Shown here one piece after another: positions 16,459 to 24,205 of a stretch of 34,090 nt of DNA (positions are counted from its first letter, which is position 1; every line of letters starts with the position of its first letter). A program made the translations under genes and the position numbers. The notes under the pieces were generated by a model that saw only the letters and a program-made list of their open reading frames with translations, was not told the DNA's origin and ran no database searches. Source of the DNA: an uncultured Collinsella sp. (GTDB taxonomy: Bacteria > Actinomycetota > Coriobacteriia > Coriobacteriales > Coriobacteriaceae); assembly GCA_900540935.1 (NCBI GenBank), contig UQHW01000023.1, positions 1 to 34,090 on the forward strand, in the 5' to 3' direction.

Positions 16459-16465
16459 CAGTTCA

Positions 16466-16487
16466 CTGTCCCCTTTGTGGTGGTTTT
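16466..16487 (-). repeat. Half copy of the CCACCACAAAGGGGACAG terminator repeat
   Basis: These 22 bases are the exact reverse complement of 24133-24154, the left arm and half of the loop of an intact terminator hairpin. Here the right arm is missing; IS sequence begins instead. It lies 9 bases downstream of the dehydrogenase stop, where a terminator would be expected. Confidence 0.75.
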
Positions 16488-16496
16488 GGGTTAGAG

Positions 16497-17579
16497 CTAG
16501 AGCGTGTGTCCGTAGGCGTTGGCGGCCTTGATGGCGGCGGCGAACTTCTCGTCGGTGAAGGGCTCCGGGTTACCCTGCTTCCACTCGTTGGTGGCGTGGG
16601 CATTCTCACACAGCGCCGGGATGTCGGCCTCGGTAAGGCCGACCTGCTCAAGCGTCACGGGCAGCCCCATCTGCTTGTTAAAGGCAGCGTAGTGCTTAAG
16701 GTTCTCGGTGTCGCCCGTGTAGGCGAACAGCACGAGCACGCCCAGGCTTACGACCTCGCCGTGCAGGTAGGTGCCCTCGCGCGGAATGCTGCAGGTGGCG
16801 TTGTAGAACGCGTGCGCCACGCTCGAGTTGTAGTAGTAATCGTTTTGGTTGGTCAGGTTGGAGACGTAGCCCGTGTTGACCACGATGTCGAGCGCGATCT
16901 GCTTGACGGCCTCGCTCGACAGGTTCTGGCGCACGTCCTCAAGACCCTGGACGCCATAGGTAAACAGTGGCTCGGAACAGGTGTGGGCGAGCGCCAGGCC
17001 AAGACCGGCGGTGTGCTCCAGGTTGCCGGCGCTCGTGGCGTACTCGACCTCGGGCTGTTTAGACAGGGCATCGCCCACGCCGGCCCAGAAGTACTCTGCC
17101 GGTGCCTCGGCGATGATCTTGGGGTTGATGAAGATGTGCGCCGGTCTGTTGGGGTACGAATAGCCCTCGAGCGAGCCGTCGTCGTTATACACGACGGCAA
17201 TGGCGGTCGCGGCCGAGCAGTTGGAGCAGATCGTCGGCACCGTAAAGACGATCTTCTTGAGCTCGATGGCCGCCGTCTTCACGGTATCGAGCGCCTTGCC
17301 GCCGCCACAGGCAATGAGCACGTCGGCTTCCTGGCAGGCAGGGGAGTTCACGACCTTGGCGATATTGGCACGCGTACTGTTGGTACCGTAGACGCGCGTC
17401 TCCAGAATCTCGACGTCGGTACCTGCCAGCGCAGCTTCGATACCGGGAAGTGCTGCGGCCAGTGCCCGCTTGCCACCGATGATCGCGACCTTTGTCGCGC
17501 CGTACTCCGCCAGTGCGGCGGGCAGCTCGTCAAAGCAATCCTCGCCAACGGTGTAGTCGCTCATTCCAATCGTGCGCAT
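16497..17579 (-). CDS. Iron-containing alcohol dehydrogenase, glycerol-dehydrogenase-like
   Basis: This family uses NAD and a Zn2+ or Fe2+ ion to oxidise polyols. The 360-residue protein has the NAD-binding loop GGGKALDT (92-99) in an N-terminal Rossmann-like half. The all-helical C-terminal half carries the metal ligands Asp170 (GVGDALS), His256 (SVAHAFYN) and His273 (YLHGEVVSLG). The ligand pattern and length match GldA, but substrate choice (glycerol, glycerol-1-phosphate, other) cannot be settled here. AGAAGG five bases before the ATG supports the start at 17579. It is divergent from ileS. Its downstream terminator seems to have been split by an IS remnant. Confidence 0.88.
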   Translation of the reverse strand: MRTIGMSDYTVGEDCFDELPAALAEYGATKVAIIGGKRALAAALPGIEAALAGTDVEILETRVYGTNSTRANIAKVVNSPACQEADVLIACGGGKALDTVKTAAIELKKIVFTVPTICSNCSAATAIAVVYNDDGSLEGYSYPNRPAHIFINPKIIAEAPAEYFWAGVGDALSKQPEVEYATSAGNLEHTAGLGLALAHTCSEPLFTYGVQGLEDVRQNLSSEAVKQIALDIVVNTGYVSNLTNQNDYYYNSSVAHAFYNATCSIPREGTYLHGEVVSLGVLVLFAYTGDTENLKHYAAFNKQMGLPVTLEQVGLTEADIPALCENAHATNEWKQGNPEPFTDEKFAAAIKAANAYGHTL

Positions 17580-17682
17580 AGCAACCTTCTTTCGTTCGAT
17601 AGAGTGCTTTCAGGTATTTTGCTCCTAGAGCAGGGCTGTAATAGCGAGAAATTTCGAACGTATAAAACCAGTGTTGAGGGTT

Positions 17683-17709
17683 TTTAGCCGGCGCGGAACG
17701 TGCTAGCAT
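17683..17709 (+). promoter_or_regulatory. Probable promoter of the ileS T-box transcript
   Basis: TGCTAGCAT (17701-17709) fits an extended -10 element (TGnTAnnnT). Upstream, TTTAGC at 17683-17688 is a poor -35 at 15 bases. Transcription would start near 17716, a few bases before the T-box begins. Confidence 0.4.
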
Positions 17710-17715
17710 ACTCCG

Positions 17716-18022
17716 CATAAGCGTTGATGGGGACGAGTAGTCGGCCGTCCGCATGCTACAGAGAGCGGGGAGCGCTGAGAACCCGTGCATGCGACCGATG
17801 AAAATCACCCCGGAGCTGCGGTCCCAACGGACGTACCGCGCAGGTTCGTCTTAGTAGACATCGCCGAGATGGTCGTCGATACAGGCCAGCCGAGTAACGG
17901 ATGCGAGCGCGCGAATACGCGGGCGAGGGCATCTAAGCTGGGTGGTTAAGCGAAGAGCTTTTGCGGGCGTGCAGCCCGTTTTGTGGCGCTTCGTCCCAGC
18001 TTGCAGGGACGGGCGCTTTTTT
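17716..18022 (+). promoter_or_regulatory. T-box riboswitch, tRNA-Ile specific, with terminator
   Basis: T-boxes bind uncharged tRNA and switch the downstream aminoacyl-tRNA synthetase on. Stem I closes with GGGAC (17730-17734) and GTCCC (17821-17825). The loop-E motif AGTA is at 17736-17739. GCATGC arms (17751-17756, 17787-17792) enclose the conserved CAGAGAGCGGGGAGCGCTGA region. The specifier is ATC (17804-17806), the Ile codon, followed by the conserved A and CCCCGGAGC. A stem II-like AGTAGACA lies near 17852. The T-box bulge GGGTGGT (17940-17946) sits in an AAGCT/AGCTT helix (17935-17939 and 17956-17960); its TGGT would pair with an ACCA tRNA end. A terminator hairpin follows at 17986-18016 with TTTTTT at 18017-18022. 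Confidence 0.92.
17986..18022 (+). terminator. T-box terminator hairpin
   Basis: GCGC-TT-CGTCCC (17986-17997) pairs with GGGACG-G-GCGC (18006-18016) and is followed by six T residues. A smaller CGGGC/GCCCG hairpin with TTTT precedes it at 17964-17982. It stops transcription before ileS unless uncharged tRNA-Ile stabilises the antiterminator. Confidence 0.85.
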
Positions 18023-18065
18023 GGTGCCCAACGGGCGTGCGCGCCCATGACAAGAAAGGGGTACC

Positions 18066-20867
18066 GTGGCAAACGAGTACAAGCAGACGATGAATCTGCC
18101 CAAAACCGGATTTCCCATGCGTGCCGGTCTTTCCAAGTCCGAGCTCAAGCGACTCAAGGACTGGCAGGACAACAAGGTCTACGAGCAAGTTTTAAAGAAG
18201 AACGAGGGTCACAAGAAGTTCGTGCTGCACGACGGCCCTCCGTACGCCAACGGCCCGATCCACATCGGCCACGCCATGAATAAGATCTCCAAGGACATGA
18301 TCAACCGTTACTGGATGATGCAGGGCTATGAGGTTCCCTATGTCCCCGGTTGGGACTGCCACGGTCAGCCGATCGAGCACAAGGTCGAGGAGAAGCTCGG
18401 CACCGAGAAGTTCAACCAGACCTCCACGGCTAAGATCCGCGAGCTTTGCAACAAGTTCGCTGTCGAGAACATCGAGCTGCAGAAGGCCGGCTTCCGTCGC
18501 CTGGGCGTGCTCGGCGACTGGGACAATCCCTATCTGACGCTCTATCACCAGCATGACGCCGCCGACATCGAGGTCTTCAAGGCCATGTTCGACAAGGGCA
18601 TGATCTATCGCGGCCACAAGCCCGTCCACTGGTGCAAGCACTGCCACACTGCACTCGCCGAGGCCGAGATTGAGTACTCCGACGAGACGAGCCCCTCCAT
18701 CTTCGTGCGCTTTGAGATGACCTCCAAGCCCGCCGGCCTCGAGAACTTCGACGGCCCGGTTGACTTTATCATCTGGACGACCACGCCGTGGACCATCCCC
18801 TCCGACCAGGCAGTTTCCCTCAAGCCCGGCGCCGCTTACGTCGCCGTTGAGCACGACGGCCGCGCCGAGGTCATGCTCGAGGACCTGGCTCCCAAGTGCT
18901 GCGAGGAGTTCGGTTGGGAGTACACCCCGGTCATGGTCGACGGCAAGCCCTATGTGGTTCCCGCCGAGACCTTCCACCACATCCATTACAAGCAGCCGGT
19001 CTTTGACGGTGTCGAGGGCGTGGCGCTGCTGGCCGATTACGTCGGTGTCGACGACGGTACCGGTATCGTCCACAACTCGCCCGGCCATGGCGTCGACGAC
19101 TACTTTGCCTGCCTCAAGGAGGGCATCACCGACATCTGCATGCCGGTCGATGACGACGGCAAGTTCTACACCGGTGAGGAGTTTGGCACCGGTGGCCCCT
19201 TCAGCGGTATGGATACCGATGAGGCCAACCCGCACATCATCGAGTTCCTGCGCGAGCGCGGCACCCTGGTCCTCGAGAAGAAGATCACGCACAGCTATCC
19301 GCACTGCTGGCGCTGCAAGCACCCGGTGCTCTTCCGTGCTACCGACCAGTGGTTTGTCTCGATGGACAAGACCGGTTTGCGCGAGCAGGCTGGCAAAGAG
19401 GTCCGCGAGAACGTCAAGTGGTATCCGGCCCATGCCGCCAACCGCATTGGCGGCATGGTCGAGCAGCGTCCCGACTGGTGCATCAGCCGTCAGCGCAACT
19501 GGGGCGTGCCCATCCCCAGCTACACCTGCGCCGACTGCGGCGAGAAGGTCATGAACGATGCCACGCTCGACGCCGTCATCAAGCTCTTCCACGAGAAGGG
19601 CTCCGACGCCTGGTTCACCGACGCTCCCGAGAGCTACCTGGGTGAGGCCTGCGTCTGCCCCAAGTGCGGCGGCCATCACCTCAAGGCCGATAAGGACATC
19701 CTCGACGTGTGGTGGGATTCCGGCGTGTCCTGGAAGGCCGTCTGCGAGTACCGTCCCGAGCTGGAGTATCCGGCGGACGTGTATCTTGAGGGCTCCGACC
19801 AGCACCGCGGTTGGTTCCAGAGCTCGCTGCTCACCTCGGTGGGTGCCAATGGTCACGCCCCGTACAAGGCGGTCGTCTCGCAGGGCTTCACCCTCGACGG
19901 CCAGGGCCGCAAGATGTCCAAGTCGCTCGGCAACGTCATCGACCCCAACAAGGTCTGCGACGAGATGGGCGCCGACATCATCCGCCTGTGGGTCGCCTCG
20001 GTCGATACCAGCTCCGACGTGTCCATCGACCACGAGATCCTTGCTCGTACGTCCGATGCCTACCGTCGTTTCCGCAACACGCTGCGCTTCCTGCTCTCCG
20101 AGCTCGAGGGTCAGTTTGAGCCCGAGACCGACGGCGTCGCCTTTGCCGACCTGCTGCCGCTCGACAAGCTCATGGTTGCCCGCCTGACCCAGGTCCAGGC
20201 CGAGGTCGACGACGCTTACTCCTGCTACGAGTTCCCGCGCGCCTACCGTGCGCTTTACGACTTTGTGGTTACCGAGCTCTCCAACGTGTACCTCGACGCC
20301 CTGAAGGATCGTCTGTACTGCGAGAAGCCCGGCTCGCTCGAGCGCCGCAGCGCTCAGACCGTGCTCGCCGAGCTCTTCTCGATGCTCATGCGCGATCTGC
20401 AGCCGATCTTGTCCTACACCGTCGACGAGGCCATGGCCTATGCGCCCGCCGGCTGCGTTGATCACCAGAATTACGCCGCGCTGCTCGATTGGTACAAGTC
20501 GCCTATCACGGTCGACGAGGCCAATGAGTTTGAGGGCGTGCTCGAGGCTTCGCTCGAGCTCCGTAGCGCCGTGACCAAGGCCCTTGAGGATGCCCGTTCT
20601 GCCGGCACCTTCACCAAGAGCCAGCAGGTTCGCGTCAAGGCGGTCGTTCCCGCCGAGATGTATGCGCTGTTGACCGGCGACAAAGCCGTCGACCTGGCCG
20701 AGTTCTACATCGTCTCCGATGTTGAGCTGACCCAGGGCGAGGAGCTTTCCGTTGCTATTGAGGCTGCCGAGGGCGAGTGCTGCGACCGTTGCTGGAACTA
20801 TCGCACCACTGTCGGCGAGTACAACGGCCACGCGCATATCTGCAAGCGCTGCGCTGACGCTTTGTAG
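18066..20867 (+). CDS. ileS: Isoleucyl-tRNA synthetase
   Basis: The enzyme charges tRNA-Ile and edits mischarged valine. The 933-residue protein is the bacterial IleS1 length. The class I HIGH motif is in PYANGPIHIGHAMNK (about residue 65) and KMSKS in GQGRKMSKSLGNVIDP (about 616). The CP1 editing domain lies between them, with the threonine-rich IIWTTTPWTIPSDQA. A C-terminal zinc site CCDRCWNYR...CKRCADAL is typical of bacterial IleS. The start is GTG at 18066 with AAAGGGG upstream. The T-box leader supports isoleucine-dependent regulation. lspA follows after 266 bases. Confidence 0.97.
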   Translation: MANEYKQTMNLPKTGFPMRAGLSKSELKRLKDWQDNKVYEQVLKKNEGHKKFVLHDGPPYANGPIHIGHAMNKISKDMINRYWMMQGYEVPYVPGWDCHGQPIEHKVEEKLGTEKFNQTSTAKIRELCNKFAVENIELQKAGFRRLGVLGDWDNPYLTLYHQHDAADIEVFKAMFDKGMIYRGHKPVHWCKHCHTALAEAEIEYSDETSPSIFVRFEMTSKPAGLENFDGPVDFIIWTTTPWTIPSDQAVSLKPGAAYVAVEHDGRAEVMLEDLAPKCCEEFGWEYTPVMVDGKPYVVPAETFHHIHYKQPVFDGVEGVALLADYVGVDDGTGIVHNSPGHGVDDYFACLKEGITDICMPVDDDGKFYTGEEFGTGGPFSGMDTDEANPHIIEFLRERGTLVLEKKITHSYPHCWRCKHPVLFRATDQWFVSMDKTGLREQAGKEVRENVKWYPAHAANRIGGMVEQRPDWCISRQRNWGVPIPSYTCADCGEKVMNDATLDAVIKLFHEKGSDAWFTDAPESYLGEACVCPKCGGHHLKADKDILDVWWDSGVSWKAVCEYRPELEYPADVYLEGSDQHRGWFQSSLLTSVGANGHAPYKAVVSQGFTLDGQGRKMSKSLGNVIDPNKVCDEMGADIIRLWVASVDTSSDVSIDHEILARTSDAYRRFRNTLRFLLSELEGQFEPETDGVAFADLLPLDKLMVARLTQVQAEVDDAYSCYEFPRAYRALYDFVVTELSNVYLDALKDRLYCEKPGSLERRSAQTVLAELFSMLMRDLQPILSYTVDEAMAYAPAGCVDHQNYAALLDWYKSPITVDEANEFEGVLEASLELRSAVTKALEDARSAGTFTKSQQVRVKAVVPAEMYALLTGDKAVDLAEFYIVSDVELTQGEELSVAIEAAEGECCDRCWNYRTTVGEYNGHAHICKRCADAL

Positions 20868-20898
20868 GTTACGGCGTTCGTAGAACGCCGTAACCTAC
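20864..20898. repeat. 16-bp perfect hairpin overlapping the ileS stop codon
   Basis: GTAGGTTACGGCGTTC (20864-20879) pairs with GAACGCCGTAACCTAC (20883-20898) around a 3-base loop; the stop codon TAG is inside the left arm. No T-run follows, so it is not a standard terminator. It may protect the mRNA 3' end or be a small dispersed palindrome. Confidence 0.6.
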
Positions 20899-20942
20899 CG
20901 ACGCTGCGCGGGCCGCATTTGGACACTCTGACATTCAATTTC

Positions 20943-20979
20943 AAGGGCGCGACCGAAAGGTCAGCGCCCTTTCATTTCA
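20943..20979 (+). terminator. Terminator candidate after ileS
   Basis: AAGGGCGC (20943-20950) pairs with GCGCCCTT (20964-20971), extended inside by GACC/GGTC with one bulged A, and is followed by TCATTTC. It lies 76 bases past the ileS stop and is the more likely end of that transcript. The next 150 bases before lspA hold no gene that I can see. Confidence 0.65.
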
Positions 20980-21051
20980 CGTCACCTTGTCTCAAATGCG
21001 ACCTGCTCGCTCATTTATGCTCTACCTGCGGTGTTTCCGTTCTTGGGAGAT

Positions 21052-21082
21052 TTGTCGCTTCTTGCTTGCGTCAATGTATGAT
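21052..21082 (+). promoter_or_regulatory. Possible lspA promoter
   Basis: TATGAT (21077-21082) is a reasonable -10 box; TTGTCG (21052-21057) is 19 bases upstream, longer than ideal. It would give a leader of about 45 bases. Confidence 0.3.
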
Positions 21083-21133
21083 TATCTACTGCGTTAAACG
21101 GAATTCGATTGTTCTTGAGGGTAGGGGATTTCT

Positions 21134-21733
21134 TTGGGTCGTGGTGCGGATATGACGCCGCCTTTGCGTTGGCGGTTAGGTGTTGCTGGTGGGGTAGCGC
21201 TCGTTGTGTTGCTTGTTGACCAGCTGACCAAGCTTGCGGTTCGTGCCGTGGGCGATGCTCTGCATGTGACCGTTATCCCCGGCGTGATCGATTTTCTGTT
21301 TGTTCGCAATATCGGAGCCGCCTTTAGCATGGGCGAGGGGCATGGCATCGCGTTTGCCGTGCTGGCGTTGGCAGTCATTATCGCTATTGCCGTGTACCTC
21401 GTTCGTGCACCCCAGCTCGCCCATCTTGAGGTTGTGGGCATGGCCATGGTTGCGGGCGGCGCCATCGGCAACGCGATCGATCGTCTTGTCTTTGGCTTCG
21501 TGACCGATTTTATCGCCACCACGTTCATCGACTTTCCCGTCTTTAACGTGGCTGATATCGGCATTACGGTCGGTGTTGTGCTGGCGCTTATCGGTTACAT
21601 GTTCTTGAGCCCCGCCGCTCGCGAGGTCGATGCGACCGCTGAGCTCAACGCCCGTGACGAGGCCCGCGCCAAACGCAAAGCCAAACAGCGTGGGGAGCGT
21701 GCCCGCAAGATTCGCGAAAGGAATGAGCGCTAA
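21134..21733 (+). CDS. lspA: Lipoprotein signal peptidase (signal peptidase II)
   Basis: LspA cleaves signal peptides from diacylglyceryl-modified prolipoproteins in the membrane. Four hydrophobic segments are visible. The catalytic pair is Asp116 (GNAIDRLVFGF) and Asp141 (FNVADIGITVG). The conserved VDQLTK and NIGAAFSMG motifs are also present. The TTG at 21134 is chosen because AGGGG lies six bases upstream; an ATG at 21152 has no site. At 199 residues it is longer than most LspA (about 160), owing to a C-terminal tail of about 38 mostly charged residues. Its stop overlaps the next gene's ATG by one base, so the two are coupled, a common pairing. Confidence 0.95.
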   Translation: MGRGADMTPPLRWRLGVAGGVALVVLLVDQLTKLAVRAVGDALHVTVIPGVIDFLFVRNIGAAFSMGEGHGIAFAVLALAVIIAIAVYLVRAPQLAHLEVVGMAMVAGGAIGNAIDRLVFGFVTDFIATTFIDFPVFNVADIGITVGVVLALIGYMFLSPAAREVDATAELNARDEARAKRKAKQRGERARKIRERNER

Positions 21734-22746
21734 TGGCCGACATCCATATTCTTGTTGCCGACGATTGCGCTGGTCAGCGTCTCGACGCTTATCTGGGCGC
21801 CAACGATGGCTGTCCCACGCGTTCTGCCTGCGCACATCTGATCGAGGGCGGCGCCGTTGCCGTCAACGGCGAGACCTGCCTATCAAAAAAGTATGCCGTT
21901 CGTGCCGGCGACCGTATCTCGGTTGACCTGCCCGAGCCGCACGACCCCACCGATGTGATTCCCGAAGCCATTCCCCTCGATATCCGTTACGAGGACGACT
22001 ACCTTATCGTGCTCTCAAAGCAGCGCGGCCTGGTGTGCCATCCCGCCCATGGCCACGAGAGCGGCACCCTTGCGAACGCCCTGGTCTACCACTGCGGCAT
22101 CGACCATCTGGGTACCGTGCAGGGTGAGGACCGCCCCGGCATCGTGCATCGCCTGGATCGCGATACCTCGGGCCTTATGCTCGCGGCAAAAGACGACGAC
22201 ACCCAGCGCGCGCTTCAAAATCTCATCCGCACGCGCACGCTCGACCGTCGCTATATCACGCTCGTTCACGGTCACATCGCCATGGACGAGGGCACTATCA
22301 ACACTGGTATTGCCCGATCGACGCGCGACCGCGTGAAGATGGCGGTTTCCGATGACCCCTTTGCGCGCCAGGCCATCACGACTTTCAAGGTGCTCGAGCG
22401 CTTTGATTCCACGCGCTTTGACGACGGCTATACGCTCGTCGAGTGCCATCTGTTTACCGGTCGCACGCATCAGATTCGTGTGCATATGCGCCATATCAAC
22501 CATGCCTGCGTGGGCGACCCGCTCTACGGTAAGTGCGAGGCGCGTGCCGATCAGGGTCTGACCAGGCAGTTCCTTCATTCCTGGCGCGTGGCGTTCGACC
22601 ATCCCGTGACGGGCGAGCGCATCGAGTGCCGCGATGAGCTGCCGTGGGACCTTGCCGCGGTTCTGGATGACCTTGCCCCGCGCTCGCTTGGCCGCACCGC
22701 TGCCGGTGACGAAATCGTTCCGCAGCTCGGTCTGCTCGAAGCCTAG
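21733..22746 (+). CDS. RluA-family rRNA pseudouridine synthase (RluD-like)
   Basis: These enzymes isomerise specific uridines to pseudouridine in 23S rRNA or tRNA. Residues 1-65 form an S4 RNA-binding domain (QRLDAYLGANDG...AVAVNGETCLSKKY). The catalytic motif HRLDRDTSGLMLAAK places the active Asp at residue 142. GRTHQIRVHMRHINHACVGDPLYG is the second family signature. The 337-residue length fits RluD-type members; the exact target uridine cannot be told from sequence alone. It is coupled to lspA by a TAATG overlap, an arrangement widely conserved in Gram-positive bacteria. Confidence 0.93.
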   Translation: MADIHILVADDCAGQRLDAYLGANDGCPTRSACAHLIEGGAVAVNGETCLSKKYAVRAGDRISVDLPEPHDPTDVIPEAIPLDIRYEDDYLIVLSKQRGLVCHPAHGHESGTLANALVYHCGIDHLGTVQGEDRPGIVHRLDRDTSGLMLAAKDDDTQRALQNLIRTRTLDRRYITLVHGHIAMDEGTINTGIARSTRDRVKMAVSDDPFARQAITTFKVLERFDSTRFDDGYTLVECHLFTGRTHQIRVHMRHINHACVGDPLYGKCEARADQGLTRQFLHSWRVAFDHPVTGERIECRDELPWDLAAVLDDLAPRSLGRTAAGDEIVPQLGLLEA

Positions 22747-22764
22747 CCAGTATTAGGTGGTTTC

Positions 22765-22791
22765 TTGAACTCGGTAAGCCTGCGGTAAGAT
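22765..22791 (+). promoter_or_regulatory. Probable promoter of the GT2 gene
   Basis: TTGAAC (22765-22770) and TAAGAT (22786-22791) are separated by 15 bases; shifting the -10 to GATATA gives 18. It lies about 40 bases before the ATG. Confidence 0.4.
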
Positions 22792-22828
22792 ATACGTTTG
22801 TTTACGTAATGCGTTCTCGGGAGCCTGC

Positions 22829-24124
22829 ATGCTCGCCTTTTTACAAACCAACACACCCATCGTGATCTTCAACCAGATTGTCGTCACGCTGCTCACGGTC
22901 TGCTTTCTGTACCAGGTGGTCTTCTTTGTCATCGGTGCTCTTCGTGGCGAGGTCGCGCCTCCCAAGGCCAAAAAACTCCACCGCTATGCGTTCTTTATCG
23001 CGGCGCATAACGAGGAAGCCGTGATCGCCAACCTCGTACGCTCCATCAAGGATCAGGACTATCCGTCCGAGCTTATCGAGGTCTTCGTCGTCGCCGACGC
23101 CTGCACCGACAACACGGCGCAGCTTGCGCGCGAGGCCGGTGCCATTGTTTACGAGCGCAATGATCTGGCCCGTAAGGGCAAGAGCTGGGTCATGGACTTT
23201 GGTTTCGACCGTATCCTTAACGAGTATCCCGACACGTTTGAGGGCTACTTCATCTTCGATGCCGACAACGTTATCTCCCGCGATTACGTGTCTAAGATGA
23301 ACGATGCCTTTGACCAGGGTTTCCATGTGGTCACGAGCTATCGCAACTCCAAGAACTTCGGCAGCTCGTGGGTCTCGGCAGCTAATGCCACCTGGTATCT
23401 GCGTGAGGCACGCTTTCTCAACAACGCGCGTAATATCTGCAAGACGTCTTGCGCCGTCTCGGGTTCGGGCTATCTCATTTCTGCCAGCGTGATCGAAGGC
23501 ATGCACGGCTGGCAGTTCCACACGCTGACTGAGGACATTCAGTTCACCACGTTCTGCGCCATCCATGGCATTCGCATCGGTTATGCACCGGCGGAGTTCT
23601 TTGACGAGCAGCCCGTGACGTTTAAGGCGTCCTGGAAACAGCGCATGCGTTGGACTAAGGGCTTTTACCAGGTATTCTTTACCTATGGTAAGCACTTGGT
23701 CAAGTCGACCTTCCGCTATCATCGCTTTGCCGCCTACGACATGTTTATGACCATCGCTCCGGGCATGCTGCTGTCCCTGATCTCTATGCTCGCCAACGTG
23801 ACCTTCCTCGTCGTGGGCGGTCTTTCGCACGGCTTTTTGGCCACCGAGGTCGAGATGCAGGCGTGCGCCGCCTCGCTCATCATGACCTTCGCGATGATGT
23901 ACCAGACCTTCTTTATCCTGGCGCTACTCACGACCATCTTCGAGTACAAGCATATTCACTGTGCGCAAAAGTGGCGTTTGGTGACCAACCTGTTTACCTT
24001 CCCGATCTTTATGTTCAGCTATATCCCCATCACGGTGGCTGCTCTGTTCCTAAAGGTCGACTGGGTCCCGACGCAGCACGCCGTCAACGTTACCCTCGAT
24101 GAGGTCATGCAAGGCGCCAAATAA
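22829..24124 (+). CDS. Membrane glycosyltransferase, family 2 (processive-type)
   Basis: This is a GT-A-fold glycosyltransferase with membrane segments. An N-terminal helix (about residues 13-36) precedes the catalytic domain. That domain has VFVVADACTDNTA (nucleotide-binding Asp), FIFDADNVI (metal-binding DxD), LTEDIQFTTF (catalytic Asp) and QRMRWTKGF (the QxxRW motif of cellulose/hyaluronan synthase-like enzymes). Three or four further hydrophobic helices fill residues 300-415. The motif set suggests polysaccharide or glycolipid synthesis at the cytoplasmic membrane, but the sugar donor is unknown. GGGAG upstream supports the ATG at 22829. The gene stands alone, ended by a strong terminator. 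Confidence 0.9.
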   Translation: MLAFLQTNTPIVIFNQIVVTLLTVCFLYQVVFFVIGALRGEVAPPKAKKLHRYAFFIAAHNEEAVIANLVRSIKDQDYPSELIEVFVVADACTDNTAQLAREAGAIVYERNDLARKGKSWVMDFGFDRILNEYPDTFEGYFIFDADNVISRDYVSKMNDAFDQGFHVVTSYRNSKNFGSSWVSAANATWYLREARFLNNARNICKTSCAVSGSGYLISASVIEGMHGWQFHTLTEDIQFTTFCAIHGIRIGYAPAEFFDEQPVTFKASWKQRMRWTKGFYQVFFTYGKHLVKSTFRYHRFAAYDMFMTIAPGMLLSLISMLANVTFLVVGGLSHGFLATEVEMQACAASLIMTFAMMYQTFFILALLTTIFEYKHIHCAQKWRLVTNLFTFPIFMFSYIPITVAALFLKVDWVPTQHAVNVTLDEVMQGAK

Positions 24125-24132
24125 CCACGATC

Positions 24133-24178
24133 AAAACCACCACAAAGGGGACAGGCACCTTTGTGGTGGTTTTTGCGT
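24133..24178 (+). terminator. Strong Rho-independent terminator with repeat character
   Basis: AAAACCACCACAAAGG (24133-24148) pairs perfectly over 16 bases with CCTTTGTGGTGGTTTT (24158-24173), loop of nine, followed by TGCGTTT. Terminal A and T runs make it work on either strand. Half of the same element is found inverted at 16466-16487, so it is a repeated unit. Confidence 0.92.
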
Positions 24179-24205
24179 TTGAGCTGCTGCCCAAGGAGGT
24201 GTTAG

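Larger units (their letters stand above)
16214..16465 (-). mobile_element. Left-end remnant of an IS3-type insertion sequence
   Basis: The proposed end is at 16465, reading TGAACTGCC inward on the minus strand; it begins with the TG expected of IS3-family ends. It contains an upstream hairpin and the first about 65 codons of OrfA. The right end, OrfB and any target duplication are absent. The flank at 16466-16487 matches half of a terminator repeat that is intact at 24133-24173, which fixes the left boundary to within a base or two. Confidence 0.5.

Noticed and set aside
16188..17687. 499-codon plus-strand frame opposite the dehydrogenase
   Set aside because: The minus strand encodes a complete dehydrogenase with NAD and metal motifs; the plus frame has none.
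18192..20837. 881-codon minus-strand frame opposite ileS
   Set aside because: It is antisense to the full-length synthetase and has no domain pattern.
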